DNA of 64,000 bases from CAYNNP01 sp964398215 (GCA_964398215.1 CAYNNP010000003.1:5609-69608), one strand, 5' to 3'. Counted from the stretch's first letter, positions 17,211 through 26,011 are shown. Numbers and translations are program-made. Notes: generated from the sequence alone by a model not told the origin.

Positions 17211-18074
17211 ATGTCAACATCGTTGCCAAGCACGAACCAGCATCGCATCGCGCACCGTGACGAATTATGTCAACAAGCGGTGGAAGCAATTCATGGCAAA
17301 TCGAATTTGCAACCTGTCTTGGCGATCATCCTAGGCAGTGGGCTGGGCGGGCTGGCGACCAAGATCAACAACTCGGTCGAAATCGATTATGAACAGATTC
17401 CAGGATTTGCTCGCAGCACCGCGGGTGGTCATCGTGGTCGACTGATCATCGGGACACTTGAAGACCGCCCTGTTGTTGCGATGGCGGGCCGATTTCATCG
17501 CTACGAGGGCTGGACGAGTGACCAAACCGCTTTTCCAGTTTTTGTCATGAATCGACTTGGTGCTGATGCATTGGTTGTCAGCAACGCGGCTGGTGGAGTC
17601 AATCCAAAACTATCAGTTGGCGATCTGGTAATCATCCGAGATCACATCAACATGATGAGCGGATTGTCGATTCCGATCACACAGCCATGGGATCTTTCCC
17701 CACTGCGAACGGAGCGAACCGGTGGGGTCTATGACGCGAAATTAGCTGCCTTTGCCGAACGGGTGGCCATCGAGAATCAGTTCACGGCGACTGCTGGCAC
17801 TTACTTGGCCACTTTTGGGCCGACGTATGAAACCCGTGCCGAATACCGGATGATGCGAAAAATCGGTGCCGATGTGGCCGGCATGAGCACCGTTCCCGAG
17901 GTTTTGGCGGCTTCTGCAATCGGAATGAAGGTGCTTGGTTTGTCGATGGTGACGAATGTGGCAAATCCTGATCGGCCTATTGAGGCGAATCATGATGAAG
18001 TCTTGGAAGCAGGGCGGGCCGCGGCAGTTAAGATGGAGACGATCGTCAGGGCCGTCCTGAGCGGCTATTTATAA
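17211..18074 (+). CDS. purine nucleoside phosphorylase
   Basis: This trimeric-type (PNP/MTAP family) phosphorylase cleaves purine nucleosides with phosphate to the base and ribose 1-phosphate. Motifs are AIILGSGLGGLA, GGHRGRLIIG and AGRFHRYEGW (phosphate site), SNAAGGVNPKLSVGDLVIIRDHIN, GPTYETRAEYRM, GADVAGMSTVPEV, and SMVTNVANP with the purine-binding Asn. The 287 residues from the ATG at 17211 are normal for the family. An earlier in-frame ATG at 17190 is possible. Between the two lies a small GGGC-GAAA-GCCC hairpin. It follows ilvB by about 70 bp without functional linkage. Confidence 0.94.
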   Translation: MSTSLPSTNQHRIAHRDELCQQAVEAIHGKSNLQPVLAIILGSGLGGLATKINNSVEIDYEQIPGFARSTAGGHRGRLIIGTLEDRPVVAMAGRFHRYEGWTSDQTAFPVFVMNRLGADALVVSNAAGGVNPKLSVGDLVIIRDHINMMSGLSIPITQPWDLSPLRTERTGGVYDAKLAAFAERVAIENQFTATAGTYLATFGPTYETRAEYRMMRKIGADVAGMSTVPEVLAASAIGMKVLGLSMVTNVANPDRPIEANHDEVLEAGRAAAVKMETIVRAVLSGYL

Positions 18075-18098
18075 TATAAACCAATTTGCCCACAGCGC

Positions 18099-18866
18099 AT
18101 GTCTGAACGCGAACTCGAACCGACGCCTGAATTTGCATCCGCAAACAAGGATGCCGATGCGGAATTTCGCTTCGACATGTCCGCACTTTCGCACCAAGAA
18201 CTTTACGCGGCCATTCATGGTGTCCAGCCTAGCGATGACAGGGAAAAGTTCATTGCGATTGATATCGACGGCGTTGATGGGCAAGAGTCCGCACTGATGC
18301 GATTGAATCACCCCGTTCGACTACAGATGACAGGTGACTTGGGCGATTATCCATTCGCTTTCAACTCACAAGCCGACATTCGTCTGACGGGAAGTGTTGG
18401 ACATGGCGCCGGCGAAGGCATGTCCAGTGGCGCGATCCGTATTCGTGGTGATGCCGGAGTAGGCGCGGGTGTTGGTATGACGGGTGGAACCTTGGCAATC
18501 TACGGCTCTGCTGGCGACCGGTGTGGCGCAGGAATGCGTGGCGGCGGAATTTTTGTGCGCGGTGATGTAGGCGACGAAACTGGTATCGGGGCGCTTGGTG
18601 GGATGATAGTGATCGGTGGAAACGCTGGCGAAAAGCTTGGCGATGCGATGAACAACGTCACTGTCTTTATTCGTGGGAAAGCCAAGAGTTTGTCCGAAGG
18701 TGTTGTTGAAGCGCCACTACGAAAACGTGAAGAATTGCGGTTGGGATTGCTGTTGATCAATGCTTCGATTCGTGGTGATGCAAAAGAGTTTCGCCGTATC
18801 GTTCCCGACGTAGTCAATGAGCTTGAACAGTCGCAACGTGGCCTTATTAATCCGAATTGGCGATGA
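18099..18866 (+). CDS. glutamate synthase domain-3-like (GXGXG beta-helix) protein
   Basis: This 255-residue protein corresponds to the C-terminal GXGXG domain of the glutamate synthase large subunit. Its right-handed beta-helix repeats are GSVGHGAGEGMSSGAIRIRG, DAGVGAGVGMTGGTLAIYG, GDRCGAGMRGGGIFVRG and ETGIGALGGMIVIGG. Stand-alone versions occur in split GltB/GlxC-like systems. A short polar N-terminus precedes it. It overlaps the next gene by 4 bp (ATGA), so the two are translationally coupled, and it lies 24 bp after the phosphorylase. No glutaminase domain or GltD partner is in the window. Confidence 0.85.
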   Translation: MSERELEPTPEFASANKDADAEFRFDMSALSHQELYAAIHGVQPSDDREKFIAIDIDGVDGQESALMRLNHPVRLQMTGDLGDYPFAFNSQADIRLTGSVGHGAGEGMSSGAIRIRGDAGVGAGVGMTGGTLAIYGSAGDRCGAGMRGGGIFVRGDVGDETGIGALGGMIVIGGNAGEKLGDAMNNVTVFIRGKAKSLSEGVVEAPLRKREELRLGLLLINASIRGDAKEFRRIVPDVVNELEQSQRGLINPNWR

Positions 18867-19978
18867 GTGAGTTTGGCGAAGAACGATTGAAGCAGTTGTA
18901 TTTGCTGCCACCATCGATGACGACGCCTTGGGCGGGCGTCGAAGGGATGACGGTACGGTCCAAGGTGCGTCGCAAAGGACAATCCAGTGTTCGATTGCAG
19001 TTGCCGCTTTTTTGGTTCGACCCTCATTGGTATCGATTACCAACACAAATTGCCGACGAACTGGCGGTTGCCGTAGCCGAATTGAACGTCGTTGTATCTG
19101 GTTTGAGAAGCGATTTGGCGGTGCCAAACAGCGAACCAATGATGCATCAGGATCAATCCGTTGATGATGAATCCAGCGAAAGTGAGGATGAAGATTCGTC
19201 CCCTCCAGAGCCAAGGTTCCTTCCGCGGATGGTGTCCTATCGACCAGAACGCTATGGGCTAACGCCAGCTGATTTTGACAATGCAAAAATTGTTGATGTG
19301 CGGTTGATGATGAGCCGTGATGCGTCAGGGCGCTTTGCGTATTCACCCGAGCAACTTGCCCGCTGGGAAGCAACTCCGGCAGACCAACCGCTGGCTGGTG
19401 GTGGCTGGGTCCCTGCGGCTTCTTTTCCGCCCGATGTGGCTTCCATTGACCATTTGAGTGTGAAGCTCAATCAGTTGCGGAAATTGTCTCCAGGTGCTGC
19501 CGTTTTCGTTTCCGTGGGACCGTATCGCTTGGGCGAGGAGATTCCAGCGTTGATTTCAAGTCAGCCCGATGGGTTGATCGTTCGAATGGATCAAGTCGAC
19601 TTGGATGGATTGCAATTGGCCGCACTGACCAGGCGTGTTCGTTCCTTGATGAACGAAGCGGGCGCCAAGCAGATGCCGCTGTGGGTCGTGCCTGGCGAGA
19701 TTTCAGCTGATGACGCCGTCAAACTCGTTGCCCTGGGGGCTTCCGCGATCGGTGTCGACAATTGGTGCAACCAGCTGATCGATCAGTGCTTGCCAGCACA
19801 GGGCAGCTACGGATATTCACGCCCTCCAATTGAGCAATATGTGTCCGAAGCATTGGAGGATCGGATCGAGCGGTTTTCTGGCCTGTACTTGTCATTGCAG
19901 CGCGTGAAACGCAAGGAACGCCTAGGTAGCTTTCGCATGACGTGGGCAAAAACCTTGGGCGTCAAGCCGCTCCAGTAA
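18863..19978 (+). CDS. glutamate synthase central-domain-like protein (degenerate FMN-barrel)
   Basis: This 371-residue protein starts at the ATG of an ATGA overlap with the upstream gene. The region about 185-320 resembles the alpha/beta barrel of the glutamate synthase FMN domain: HLSVKLNQLRKLSPGAAVFVS, PDGLIVRMDQVDLDG, and ISADDAVKLVALGASAIGVDNW. The family core HDGGTGAAP is absent, and an acidic stretch (about 100-118, DDESSESEDEDSS) interrupts the N-terminal part. FMN binding or classical activity is therefore doubtful. Pairing with the GXGXG protein suggests a shared complex of unknown reaction. Confidence 0.75.
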   Translation: MSEFGEERLKQLYLLPPSMTTPWAGVEGMTVRSKVRRKGQSSVRLQLPLFWFDPHWYRLPTQIADELAVAVAELNVVVSGLRSDLAVPNSEPMMHQDQSVDDESSESEDEDSSPPEPRFLPRMVSYRPERYGLTPADFDNAKIVDVRLMMSRDASGRFAYSPEQLARWEATPADQPLAGGGWVPAASFPPDVASIDHLSVKLNQLRKLSPGAAVFVSVGPYRLGEEIPALISSQPDGLIVRMDQVDLDGLQLAALTRRVRSLMNEAGAKQMPLWVVPGEISADDAVKLVALGASAIGVDNWCNQLIDQCLPAQGSYGYSRPPIEQYVSEALEDRIERFSGLYLSLQRVKRKERLGSFRMTWAKTLGVKPLQ

Positions 19979-20190
19979 GCCATCAGCGCAGCTTTGCAAA
20001 CTGAGCAAGAATGGCAATCCCGCGCAAGCCGTGCGTCGCCACTTTGGGCAAGCCATTTCTATCGCTACAACCCTTACAACTGTGCCGAATTTTGGGCAGC
20101 ATTCAAGGGCAACTGGATTCGGGAGTAAAACCACGGCGCCCCGTCCTATTGGTGTACAAGAGTTAGTGAGAAGTAACTTTAGGCATAGAT

Positions 20191-21378
20191 ATGACGACAC
20201 CCATTGCTCCCGGCGCACAGCAAGTAGTATCCCAAGAAGCGGGCATTAGCCACGTGAAAATGTCGGAACGTACATTGCCTGGCAAGATCATGATCGTTGA
20301 CGATGAAATCGCAAACGTTCTGGTCGCTCGTAAATTGCTGGAACGAGCTGGATACCGCTCATTTGAAACAACGACCGACTCCACGATGGCGGTCGCGTTG
20401 GTCTACGAAAGCAGGCCAGACGTTTTGCTGTTGGACATCAACATGCCACAGGTCGATGGCATCAAGATTCTGCATAAGCTGAAATCAACGCCAGCCTTCC
20501 GTCACCTACCGATTTTGATTCTGACTGCAAACAATGACTCGAAAACCAAACTCAAATGTTTGGAATTGGGCGCAACTGACTTTTTGGTCAAACCAGTTGA
20601 TCCCATGGAACTGGCTCCTCGAGTTCGTAATGCGTTGCAGATCAAGTCGTACCATGATCGACTTGTCAAACACACTCAAGAACTAGAAGAAACGGTTCAG
20701 CAGCGAACCCTGGAACTTGAACTCTCGCGTCGACAAGTTGTTTACTGTTTGGCCCGAGCAGCGGAATTGCGAGACAACGATACTGGCAACCACGTAATTC
20801 GAGTCGGTCGCTACGCAGGGATCATCGCGCGAAACTTGGGGATGTCGGAAAAGTACGTTGTTGATATCGAGATGGCCGCCCAGCTTCATGACGTGGGTAA
20901 AATCGCGATTCCTGATTCTGTTCTTCTGAAACCTGGCAAGCTAGAGCCGGAAGAATTCGAGCTGATTCAGTCACACGTGAAGTTTGGTCGACAGATCATT
21001 CGCCCGTTTGCTGAATCCGACGCAAACGTGATGCGAAGCCACGTTCAGGTTGGTTCTGAGATGCTGAATGACGGCGCATCACTCATGCGTTTGGCAGCGA
21101 GCATCGCTCAGACACACCACGAAAAGTATGATGGGTCTGGCTACCCATTGGGCTTGGCGGGCGATGATATTCCTATCGAGGGCCGGATCACGGCTGTCGC
21201 CGACGTGTACGATGCACTTTCATCGGAGCGTCCTTACAAGAAATCACTTCCACGCGAAAAGTGTTTCGAGATCTTGACCGAGGGCCGAGGCACACACTTT
21301 GACCCCAAAGTACTGGACGCATTCTTTCAGGGCGCCAGCGAAATCGTACGAGTCCAAGTTGATTTCATGGATACGTAG
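20191..21378 (+). CDS. response regulator with HD-GYP cyclic-di-GMP phosphodiesterase domain
   Basis: This 395-residue cytoplasmic regulator has an N-terminal receiver domain (about 31-150) with phosphoacceptor Asp 82 in LLLDINMPQVDG, acidic pair 37-38 and Lys 134. A helical linker (about 155-185) follows. The HD-GYP domain (about 186-385) has HD residues 233-234 in LHDVGK, and HHEKYDGSGYP at 309-319. HD-GYP proteins hydrolyse c-di-GMP to pGpG or GMP, controlling motility, adhesion or development. No histidine kinase is adjacent, so the activating partner is encoded elsewhere. A 212-bp spacer precedes it. Confidence 0.93.
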   Translation: MTTPIAPGAQQVVSQEAGISHVKMSERTLPGKIMIVDDEIANVLVARKLLERAGYRSFETTTDSTMAVALVYESRPDVLLLDINMPQVDGIKILHKLKSTPAFRHLPILILTANNDSKTKLKCLELGATDFLVKPVDPMELAPRVRNALQIKSYHDRLVKHTQELEETVQQRTLELELSRRQVVYCLARAAELRDNDTGNHVIRVGRYAGIIARNLGMSEKYVVDIEMAAQLHDVGKIAIPDSVLLKPGKLEPEEFELIQSHVKFGRQIIRPFAESDANVMRSHVQVGSEMLNDGASLMRLAASIAQTHHEKYDGSGYPLGLAGDDIPIEGRITAVADVYDALSSERPYKKSLPREKCFEILTEGRGTHFDPKVLDAFFQGASEIVRVQVDFMDT

Positions 21379-21433
21379 CCACGCGCGTCCCAATCTGTTC
21401 TTTCAGCGGCCTGATCCAGTCATGTGAAGGCGC

Positions 21434-21465
21434 AAAAAAACCTTGCCGAAATTGCTTCGACAAGG
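21434..21465 (-). terminator. intrinsic terminator of the Cys-rich repeat protein gene
   Basis: Read on the minus strand, CCTTGTCGAA and TTCGGCAAGG form a 10-bp stem (one G-U pair) around a 5-nt loop, followed directly by seven T. It lies about 30 bp beyond the stop of the minus-strand gene ending at 21497. The plus-strand HD-GYP gene ends at 21378 on the other side. Confidence 0.85.
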
Positions 21466-21496
21466 CTCGTAGTTTTGTCTATTTCAAACGCAAAGC

Positions 21497-22465
21497 TTAA
21501 GTGCTTGCGTCTGGTGCTGGAGCTGGTGGCGCTTCTTCAGAAGCGGCAGGTGCAGCAGCAGCAGGAGCTTCGTCAGATGCTGAAGGAGCAGCACCTTCGG
21601 TTGCTTCAGTAGCACCCAGGGTACGAACGCTGCCAGGAACCAAAGTTTCGCCTGGAGCCAAGTTGTAACCAGCGTCTGATCCCATCATAGGAGCTGATTC
21701 GATCATTGGAGTAGATTCCATCATAGGAGCTGACTCCATAACTGATCCCATCATTGGAGCTGATTCCATAACTGATCCCATCATTGGAGCTGATTCAACC
21801 ATAGGTAGGGCTGATCCCACCATTGGAGCAGATTCAACGCCGTAGCTGATTGATGCTGGAGCAGCCATTACCGCGCCACCACCACAGCAAGGTGCTGCTG
21901 GAGCAGGTGCACAGCAAGGNNNNNNNNNNNNNNNNNNNNNNNNNNNNNNNNNNNNNNNNNNNNNNNNNNNNNNNNNNNNNNNNNNNNNNNNNNNNNNNNN
22001 NNNNNNNNNNNNNNNNNNNGCAGGTGCACAGCAAGGTGTTGGTGCTGGGGCAGGTGCACAGCAAGGAGCTGGTGCTGGTTGTGGGCAACAAGTTGGCTCT
22101 GGAGCACAGCACTTGTTGGCACGACGTGCACGCAACTTAGCGAACAAACCGCCGCCACCACACGCTGGTGCTGGCTCGCAGCAAACAGGTTGTGGAGCTG
22201 GGCAACAAGCTGGCTCCGGAGCAGCACATTTCGATGCACGACGGGCACGCAGCTTGGCAAGTAGTCCGCCACCACCACAAGATGGTGCAGGCTCAGGGCA
22301 GCAAACTGGCTCTGGAGCTGGGCAGCATGGCTCAGGGGTAGCACAGCCACCCTTGTTCATTAGCTTAGCCAGCAATCCGCCTGCATCTGCTTTCGAGTCC
22401 GTCAACACAAGGCTCGCACCTAGCAAAAGTGCGAATGCGGCAACGCCGCTCACAGTCCGATTCAT
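21497..22465 (-). CDS. exported Cys/Pro-rich repeat protein (interrupted by assembly gap)
   Basis: The start at 22465 follows a GGAG box and a signal peptide (GVAAFALLLGASLVLTDSKADA). The N-terminal half repeats a unit of about 38 residues three times: GGGGLLAKLRARRASKC followed by CCxPxP-type paired cysteines. After the gap, a tandem 10-residue unit (ESAPMMGSVM-like) repeats several times, and an Ala/Pro/Glu-rich tail ends the protein. Frame is kept across the 100-N gap, which lies inside a run of CCAPAPAP repeats. The many paired Cys suggest disulfide cross-linking or metal binding in an envelope structure; this is inference. A strong intrinsic terminator follows. Confidence 0.8.
   Translation of the reverse strand: MNRTVSGVAAFALLLGASLVLTDSKADAGGLLAKLMNKGGCATPEPCCPAPEPVCCPEPAPSCGGGGLLAKLRARRASKCAAPEPACCPAPQPVCCEPAPACGGGGLFAKLRARRANKCCAPEPTCCPQPAPAPCCAPAPAPTPCCAPXXXXXXXXXXXXXXXXXXXXXXXXXXXXXXXXXXPCCAPAPAAPCCGGGAVMAAPASISYGVESAPMVGSALPMVESAPMMGSVMESAPMMGSVMESAPMMESTPMIESAPMMGSDAGYNLAPGETLVPGSVRTLGATEATEGAAPSASDEAPAAAAPAASEEAPPAPAPDAST
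21700..21835 (-). repeat. in-gene tandem repeat encoding SAPMMGSVME-type units
   Basis: A unit of about 30 bp (CATCATTGGAGCTGATTCCA plus ten more bases on the plus strand) repeats with two nearly identical copies and several shorter, diverged ones. It lies in frame within the Cys-rich exported protein, encoding variations of ESAPMMGSVM. Such tracts can change copy number by slippage. Confidence 0.8.
21920..22019. other. assembly gap of 100 N inside a repeat-rich gene
   Basis: Exactly 100 N again indicates unknown length. Both flanks read as GCAGGTGCACAGCAAGG-type repeats encoding PCCAPAPA, so the assembly probably failed in a tandem repeat. The true length of the encoded protein is therefore unknown. 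Confidence 0.95.
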
Positions 22466-22743
22466 TAATATCTCCAAGAGTTCGGAGTGCGTTCCGATAC
22501 GCACGTAGTATTGGGCTCATTCCACAGCCCCAACCGTCGAGTGCGGCTACTTTGCCAACGTTTACTCGATGTTAGTTAAACGCTTTGTGCCGGCTGAACA
22601 CAAAACGCCGTAGAGTGCAAAGACGAAGAATAGTTAATATGCGAAGTCTTTGACGCTCACGTAGTTTCGGCGATACGATAACGCTGGTGTCTGTAGTGTC
22701 AATCGTCCGAACCGGATTTTTTACTGATAAGCCGTCACCGCAT
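22466..22743. other. intergenic region upstream of the Cys-rich protein gene
   Basis: This stretch should hold the minus-strand promoter of the Cys-rich protein gene. Apart from the GGAG ribosome site next to the start, no clear promoter elements, repeats or genes were recognised. The palindromic terminator at 22744 bounds it. Confidence 0.5.
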
Positions 22744-22772
22744 AAAAAAACCACCCAATTGGGTGGTTTTTT
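22744..22772. terminator. perfectly palindromic bidirectional terminator
   Basis: CCACCC-AATT-GGGTGG forms a perfect hairpin flanked by A-runs on the left and T-runs on the right, so it can terminate in both directions. It lies about 30 bp past the end (22801) of the minus-strand lipoprotein gene, its likely user, and shields the downstream Cys-rich gene. Confidence 0.88.
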
Positions 22773-22800
22773 CCTTCTTTATGGCCTGTGTTCGGTGGTT

Positions 22801-23367
22801 CTAGCGAACCTTGGAATCAGCTGGAACCTGAGCCTGAGCAGGTGGTGTTTCGCTTTGAACACCAAGGATTTTCGCCATCATATCGCCATCTTCAAAGTTG
22901 ACGATCATTGGCTGACCCGGAGCAAGCTCCATAGCCATCCCCGAAATACGCCAGTTTCCGTTCTCAAGTTGGACGGCCCAAACGACTTCGGTATCTTCGG
23001 TCTTGCCATCAGGCAGCGGCTCGGTCCAAACAGTGTGGACAACTTGTGCGTTTTCTTCATCTGGAACGTTTTCTGCTCGTGTGACCTTGTAATGAGCATT
23101 AGGAATCCCAGCTAATTCGATCGAACGACCGATTTTTTTCAGTTCTGCCCGTGCTTTCGCGGTGAGCAGTAAATTTGCTTTGTTGTCCTCTCCACCACGG
23201 CGAACCAAGTCCAGGAATTCACTGACGACTTGAGTCGCAGGAACTGTGGCCGAAGCCACAACTGGGGTGGCCGAATTGGAAGCATTGTCTGCGACAGGAT
23301 CGGACTTGCCACAACCCACAGACAGAATGACGAACGGAACTACAAAGCAGGTGATATTTCGGAACAT
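22801..23367 (-). CDS. putative lipoprotein of unknown function
   Basis: The 188 residues from the ATG at 23367 begin FRNITCFVVPFVILSVGCGKS, a signal sequence with a lipobox-like SVGC, followed by an Ala/Ser/Thr/Val linker. The mature domain (about 45-165) has VVSEFLDLVRRGGEDNKANLLLTAKARAELKKIG and VWAVQLENGNWRISGMAM, a layout like small NTF2/DUF4878-type lipoproteins; this match is by eye. The frame extends 63 codons upstream without coding character. A bidirectional terminator follows. Confidence 0.8.
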   Translation of the reverse strand: MFRNITCFVVPFVILSVGCGKSDPVADNASNSATPVVASATVPATQVVSEFLDLVRRGGEDNKANLLLTAKARAELKKIGRSIELAGIPNAHYKVTRAENVPDEENAQVVHTVWTEPLPDGKTEDTEVVWAVQLENGNWRISGMAMELAPGQPMIVNFEDGDMMAKILGVQSETPPAQAQVPADSKVR

Positions 23368-23626
23368 AGTTAAGCAACCAAAGGAAAGGAATTGCGGGCA
23401 ATTCTGTTGACTATGGCACTGATAGAAAATTAAACCGGGCCGGGTCAAGAGAACTATCTGCGGTCGCTTTGGTCGATTTTTGAAAGTGGATCTTTGAGAG
23501 AAAAAGGCGCCCCGTTTGCCTTGAACCCGCTCCTTTACGGATTGATGATGATTCACCTATCGCGAGGCATGGGTTTGATTCACAATAGACAGCTTCGACT
23601 CACGCCAGTGCCTGCCAGAAACAGAC

Positions 23627-24289
23627 ATGCCAGACAAAGACATCATTGAAGTTGACGAGATCCGTATTGATCTCCGCAACCGTTACTTAGCCGCTCTCTT
23701 GGGGTGGTTGGTGCCTGGTGCTGGACATATCTACCAGCGTCGATATTCCAAGGGCAGTCTGTTCATGGTTTGCATTCTGACAACCTGGATCCTGGGTTTC
23801 TCCCTTGGTGGCGGGCATGTCGTGTACGCATCGTGGCAACCTGGGGACAAACGCTGGCACTACTTTTTGCAAGCCGGCGTCGGTACCGCAGCATTACCCG
23901 CGTTGGTTCAGGGCGACCTGATGCGGAAAAAGACTCAGATTGCGGCGGATACCAATGGCTTGCCGGTTACCCTGCGTGGGTATAAACCAAAATGGGGCGG
24001 ATTCATGGCGCCACCAATTCGACCCGTCATTGAAGACCGTGCTGATGAAGTCAGTGCCTGGTATGCAGTTCACGGGGCTGGTTACGAGATGGGCACGTGG
24101 TACACGATGATCGCTGGGTTATTAAATATCCTTGTGATCTATGATGCTTTTTCAGGTCCATTGTCCATTCCTATCAGTGGACGGCGCAAGGATGAAGAAG
24201 ACGAGGATGATGATGAGGAACAAGACACCGACGAGGACCCAGTATCTGATATTCCCGTCGATGAATCGTTGCTAGCCAAAAAGGCTTGA
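23627..24289 (+). CDS. membrane protein, DUF6677-like, with acidic tail
   Basis: This 220-residue protein has NRYLAALLGWLVPGAGHIYQRRYSKG (about 18-43), a motif of small membrane proteins in which a hydrophobic segment is followed by GHxYQ and a basic loop. It resembles planctomycete DUF6677. Two or three further hydrophobic segments follow, and the last 35 residues are strongly acidic (DEEDEDDDEEQDTDED). Function is unknown. It is divergent from the lipoprotein gene and may lead a unit with the next small membrane protein gene. Confidence 0.8.
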   Translation: MPDKDIIEVDEIRIDLRNRYLAALLGWLVPGAGHIYQRRYSKGSLFMVCILTTWILGFSLGGGHVVYASWQPGDKRWHYFLQAGVGTAALPALVQGDLMRKKTQIAADTNGLPVTLRGYKPKWGGFMAPPIRPVIEDRADEVSAWYAVHGAGYEMGTWYTMIAGLLNILVIYDAFSGPLSIPISGRRKDEEDEDDDEEQDTDEDPVSDIPVDESLLAKKA

Positions 24290-24400
24290 CGTGATTCTAT
24301 CTCGGCTGGCAGCTATTAGCCGTCCGAACTCTTGTCGCTAGCTTCTCAACAGAGCTTGTGCGACAAGAAAAAAACTCCACCACGAACAAGAAACTGATTG

Positions 24401-24607
24401 ATGATCATCGCCAAATTGCTTTCGATCTCTCCGACCTACATGCTGTACTACGTACCGCTGATCATCGCTATTTCGCTGGTGTTTGGTGCAACACGTCACG
24501 AAGACACCAGCAAAATCATTTCGCATTCGTTTCATACCGCCCGATGGATCACTGGATTCATGGCGATCATCTTTGCAATTTTGGCTGGCATTAGCTGGTT
24601 GGTTTAG
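24401..24607 (+). CDS. small two-helix membrane protein
   Basis: This 68-residue protein starts at ATG 24401 and contains two hydrophobic segments (YMLYYVPLIIAISLVFGA and ITGFMAIIFAILAGISWLV) separated by a polar HEDTSK loop. It lies 36 bp before trkA on the same strand. No homologue is recognised. Association with potassium uptake is only suggested by position. Confidence 0.65.
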   Translation: MIIAKLLSISPTYMLYYVPLIIAISLVFGATRHEDTSKIISHSFHTARWITGFMAIIFAILAGISWLV

Positions 24608-24643
24608 CACCATGTTCAACACGAGCTTTGTAAGCTTCATCTC

Positions 24644-25990
24644 ATGCGGATTCTGACACTCGGTGCGGGCACGGTTGGTCGTTGGGTGGCGGACCTGTTG
24701 TGCCGAAAAGGGCACAGTGTGACGGTGGTTGATATCAGCCCAGAGAAAGTTCGCCGGATCAATTCAGAACTTGATGTCCGAGCTCTGGTCGGTAGCGCAT
24801 CGCAAAGCACGGTTCTTTTTCAAGCTGAAGTGTTGTCCGCAGACGTTTGTCTTGCCGTCACCGGAAACGACGAAGTCAATTTGGTTGCCGCCAGCATGGC
24901 CAAGGCACTGGGGGCACGTCGCAGTATCGCTCGTGTTTTCGCACCTGCGTTTTCGGACCTCAGTACGTTTGATTACGAAACTCATTTTGGCATCGACAGC
25001 ATTTTGAGTTTGGAACAGTTGTTGGCATTCGAGCTGGCTAGGACGATTCGCAATCCGGATGCAATTCCCCTTGAGCACTTTGCACGAGGCCAATTGGAGG
25101 CCTACGAATTCGATATCGACAGCAATGCAGAAGCCGCTGGCAAAAAGCTGAGCGAGCTGAAATTCTATGGCAACGCTCGTGTCGGTTCGATCGTTCGTGA
25201 AGGCCGAATGTGGATTGCCAGTGGGAAAGATGAACTGCATGTCGGTGACCGCGTTACGTTGGTTGGGATGCCAGAGAACGTGACGAAGACACGATCCGCG
25301 TTCTTTAAGAAAGAAGGCAAGATCGCAGTTAAACGTGTGATGATCGCAGGTGTTGGCGAAACAGGTTTTCACCTCGCATGCTTGCTGGATCCAGCGGCCT
25401 ACCGAATTACCGTCTTGGAGCGCGATGAATCAAGATGCCGTGATCTGATCAAGGTCTTGCCTGAACACGTGACACTGGTTCATGCCAACGCGAATCGGCG
25501 GAGCGTGCTGGAAGACGAAGGTGGCGGGACGGTTGATTACTTCATTGCTGCGACAGGTAGCGACGAAAGCAATATCATGGCCTGTGTCGAAGCTCGTGAG
25601 TTGGGAGCTTCGCGAGTGATGGCAGTTGTTGGTCGCCCAGATTACGCCAACGTGGTCGGTAAACTTGGAATCGATAGCGCGGTCAGCAAACGCGATGTTG
25701 TCGCTCGTCAGATCCTGGGCTATCTGAACGAAGGCGCTGTGATCAGCAGAAAGCTGTTGCCAAACGGACATATCGGGCTTTACGAGCTGGAGATTTTGGC
25801 AGGTTCGCGGGTCAGCAAAGCCACGCTGGCGGAACTGCCTCTTGCTGGTCGATGTCTGATCAATGCCGTCCAAAGCGGCGGTTTCATTCGTGTGCCCAGC
25901 GCTGACGAAAAGCTCGAAGCTGGTGATATCGTCGTCGCCTTGATCGACCAAGAAAGTGTCGACCAAATTTTGGCTCTCTTCAATCCGTAG
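24644..25990 (+). CDS. trkA: TrkA, Trk potassium uptake regulatory subunit
   Basis: This 448-residue cytoplasmic protein has two RCK halves, each with an N-terminal NAD-binding fold and a TrkA-C domain. The first fold starts ILTLGAGTVGRWVADLL (GAGTVG 7-12) and the second is VMIAGVGETGFHLA (about 231-245). TrkA-C-like segments are GNARVGSIVREGRMWIASGKDELHVGDRVTLVG and LINAVQSGGFIRVPSADEKLEAGDIVVALI. It gates a TrkH/TrkG-type channel in response to nucleotides. No trkH gene is in the window. Confidence 0.94.
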   Translation: MRILTLGAGTVGRWVADLLCRKGHSVTVVDISPEKVRRINSELDVRALVGSASQSTVLFQAEVLSADVCLAVTGNDEVNLVAASMAKALGARRSIARVFAPAFSDLSTFDYETHFGIDSILSLEQLLAFELARTIRNPDAIPLEHFARGQLEAYEFDIDSNAEAAGKKLSELKFYGNARVGSIVREGRMWIASGKDELHVGDRVTLVGMPENVTKTRSAFFKKEGKIAVKRVMIAGVGETGFHLACLLDPAAYRITVLERDESRCRDLIKVLPEHVTLVHANANRRSVLEDEGGGTVDYFIAATGSDESNIMACVEARELGASRVMAVVGRPDYANVVGKLGIDSAVSKRDVVARQILGYLNEGAVISRKLLPNGHIGLYELEILAGSRVSKATLAELPLAGRCLINAVQSGGFIRVPSADEKLEAGDIVVALIDQESVDQILALFNP

Positions 25991-26011
25991 CGGTGTGCAA
26001 TAGAAAGATAA

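Noticed and set aside
24331..24367. CTTGTCGC...GCGACAAG stem before the small membrane protein gene
   Set aside because: On the plus strand it is followed by A, not T, and on the minus strand there is no T-run after it; not a terminator.
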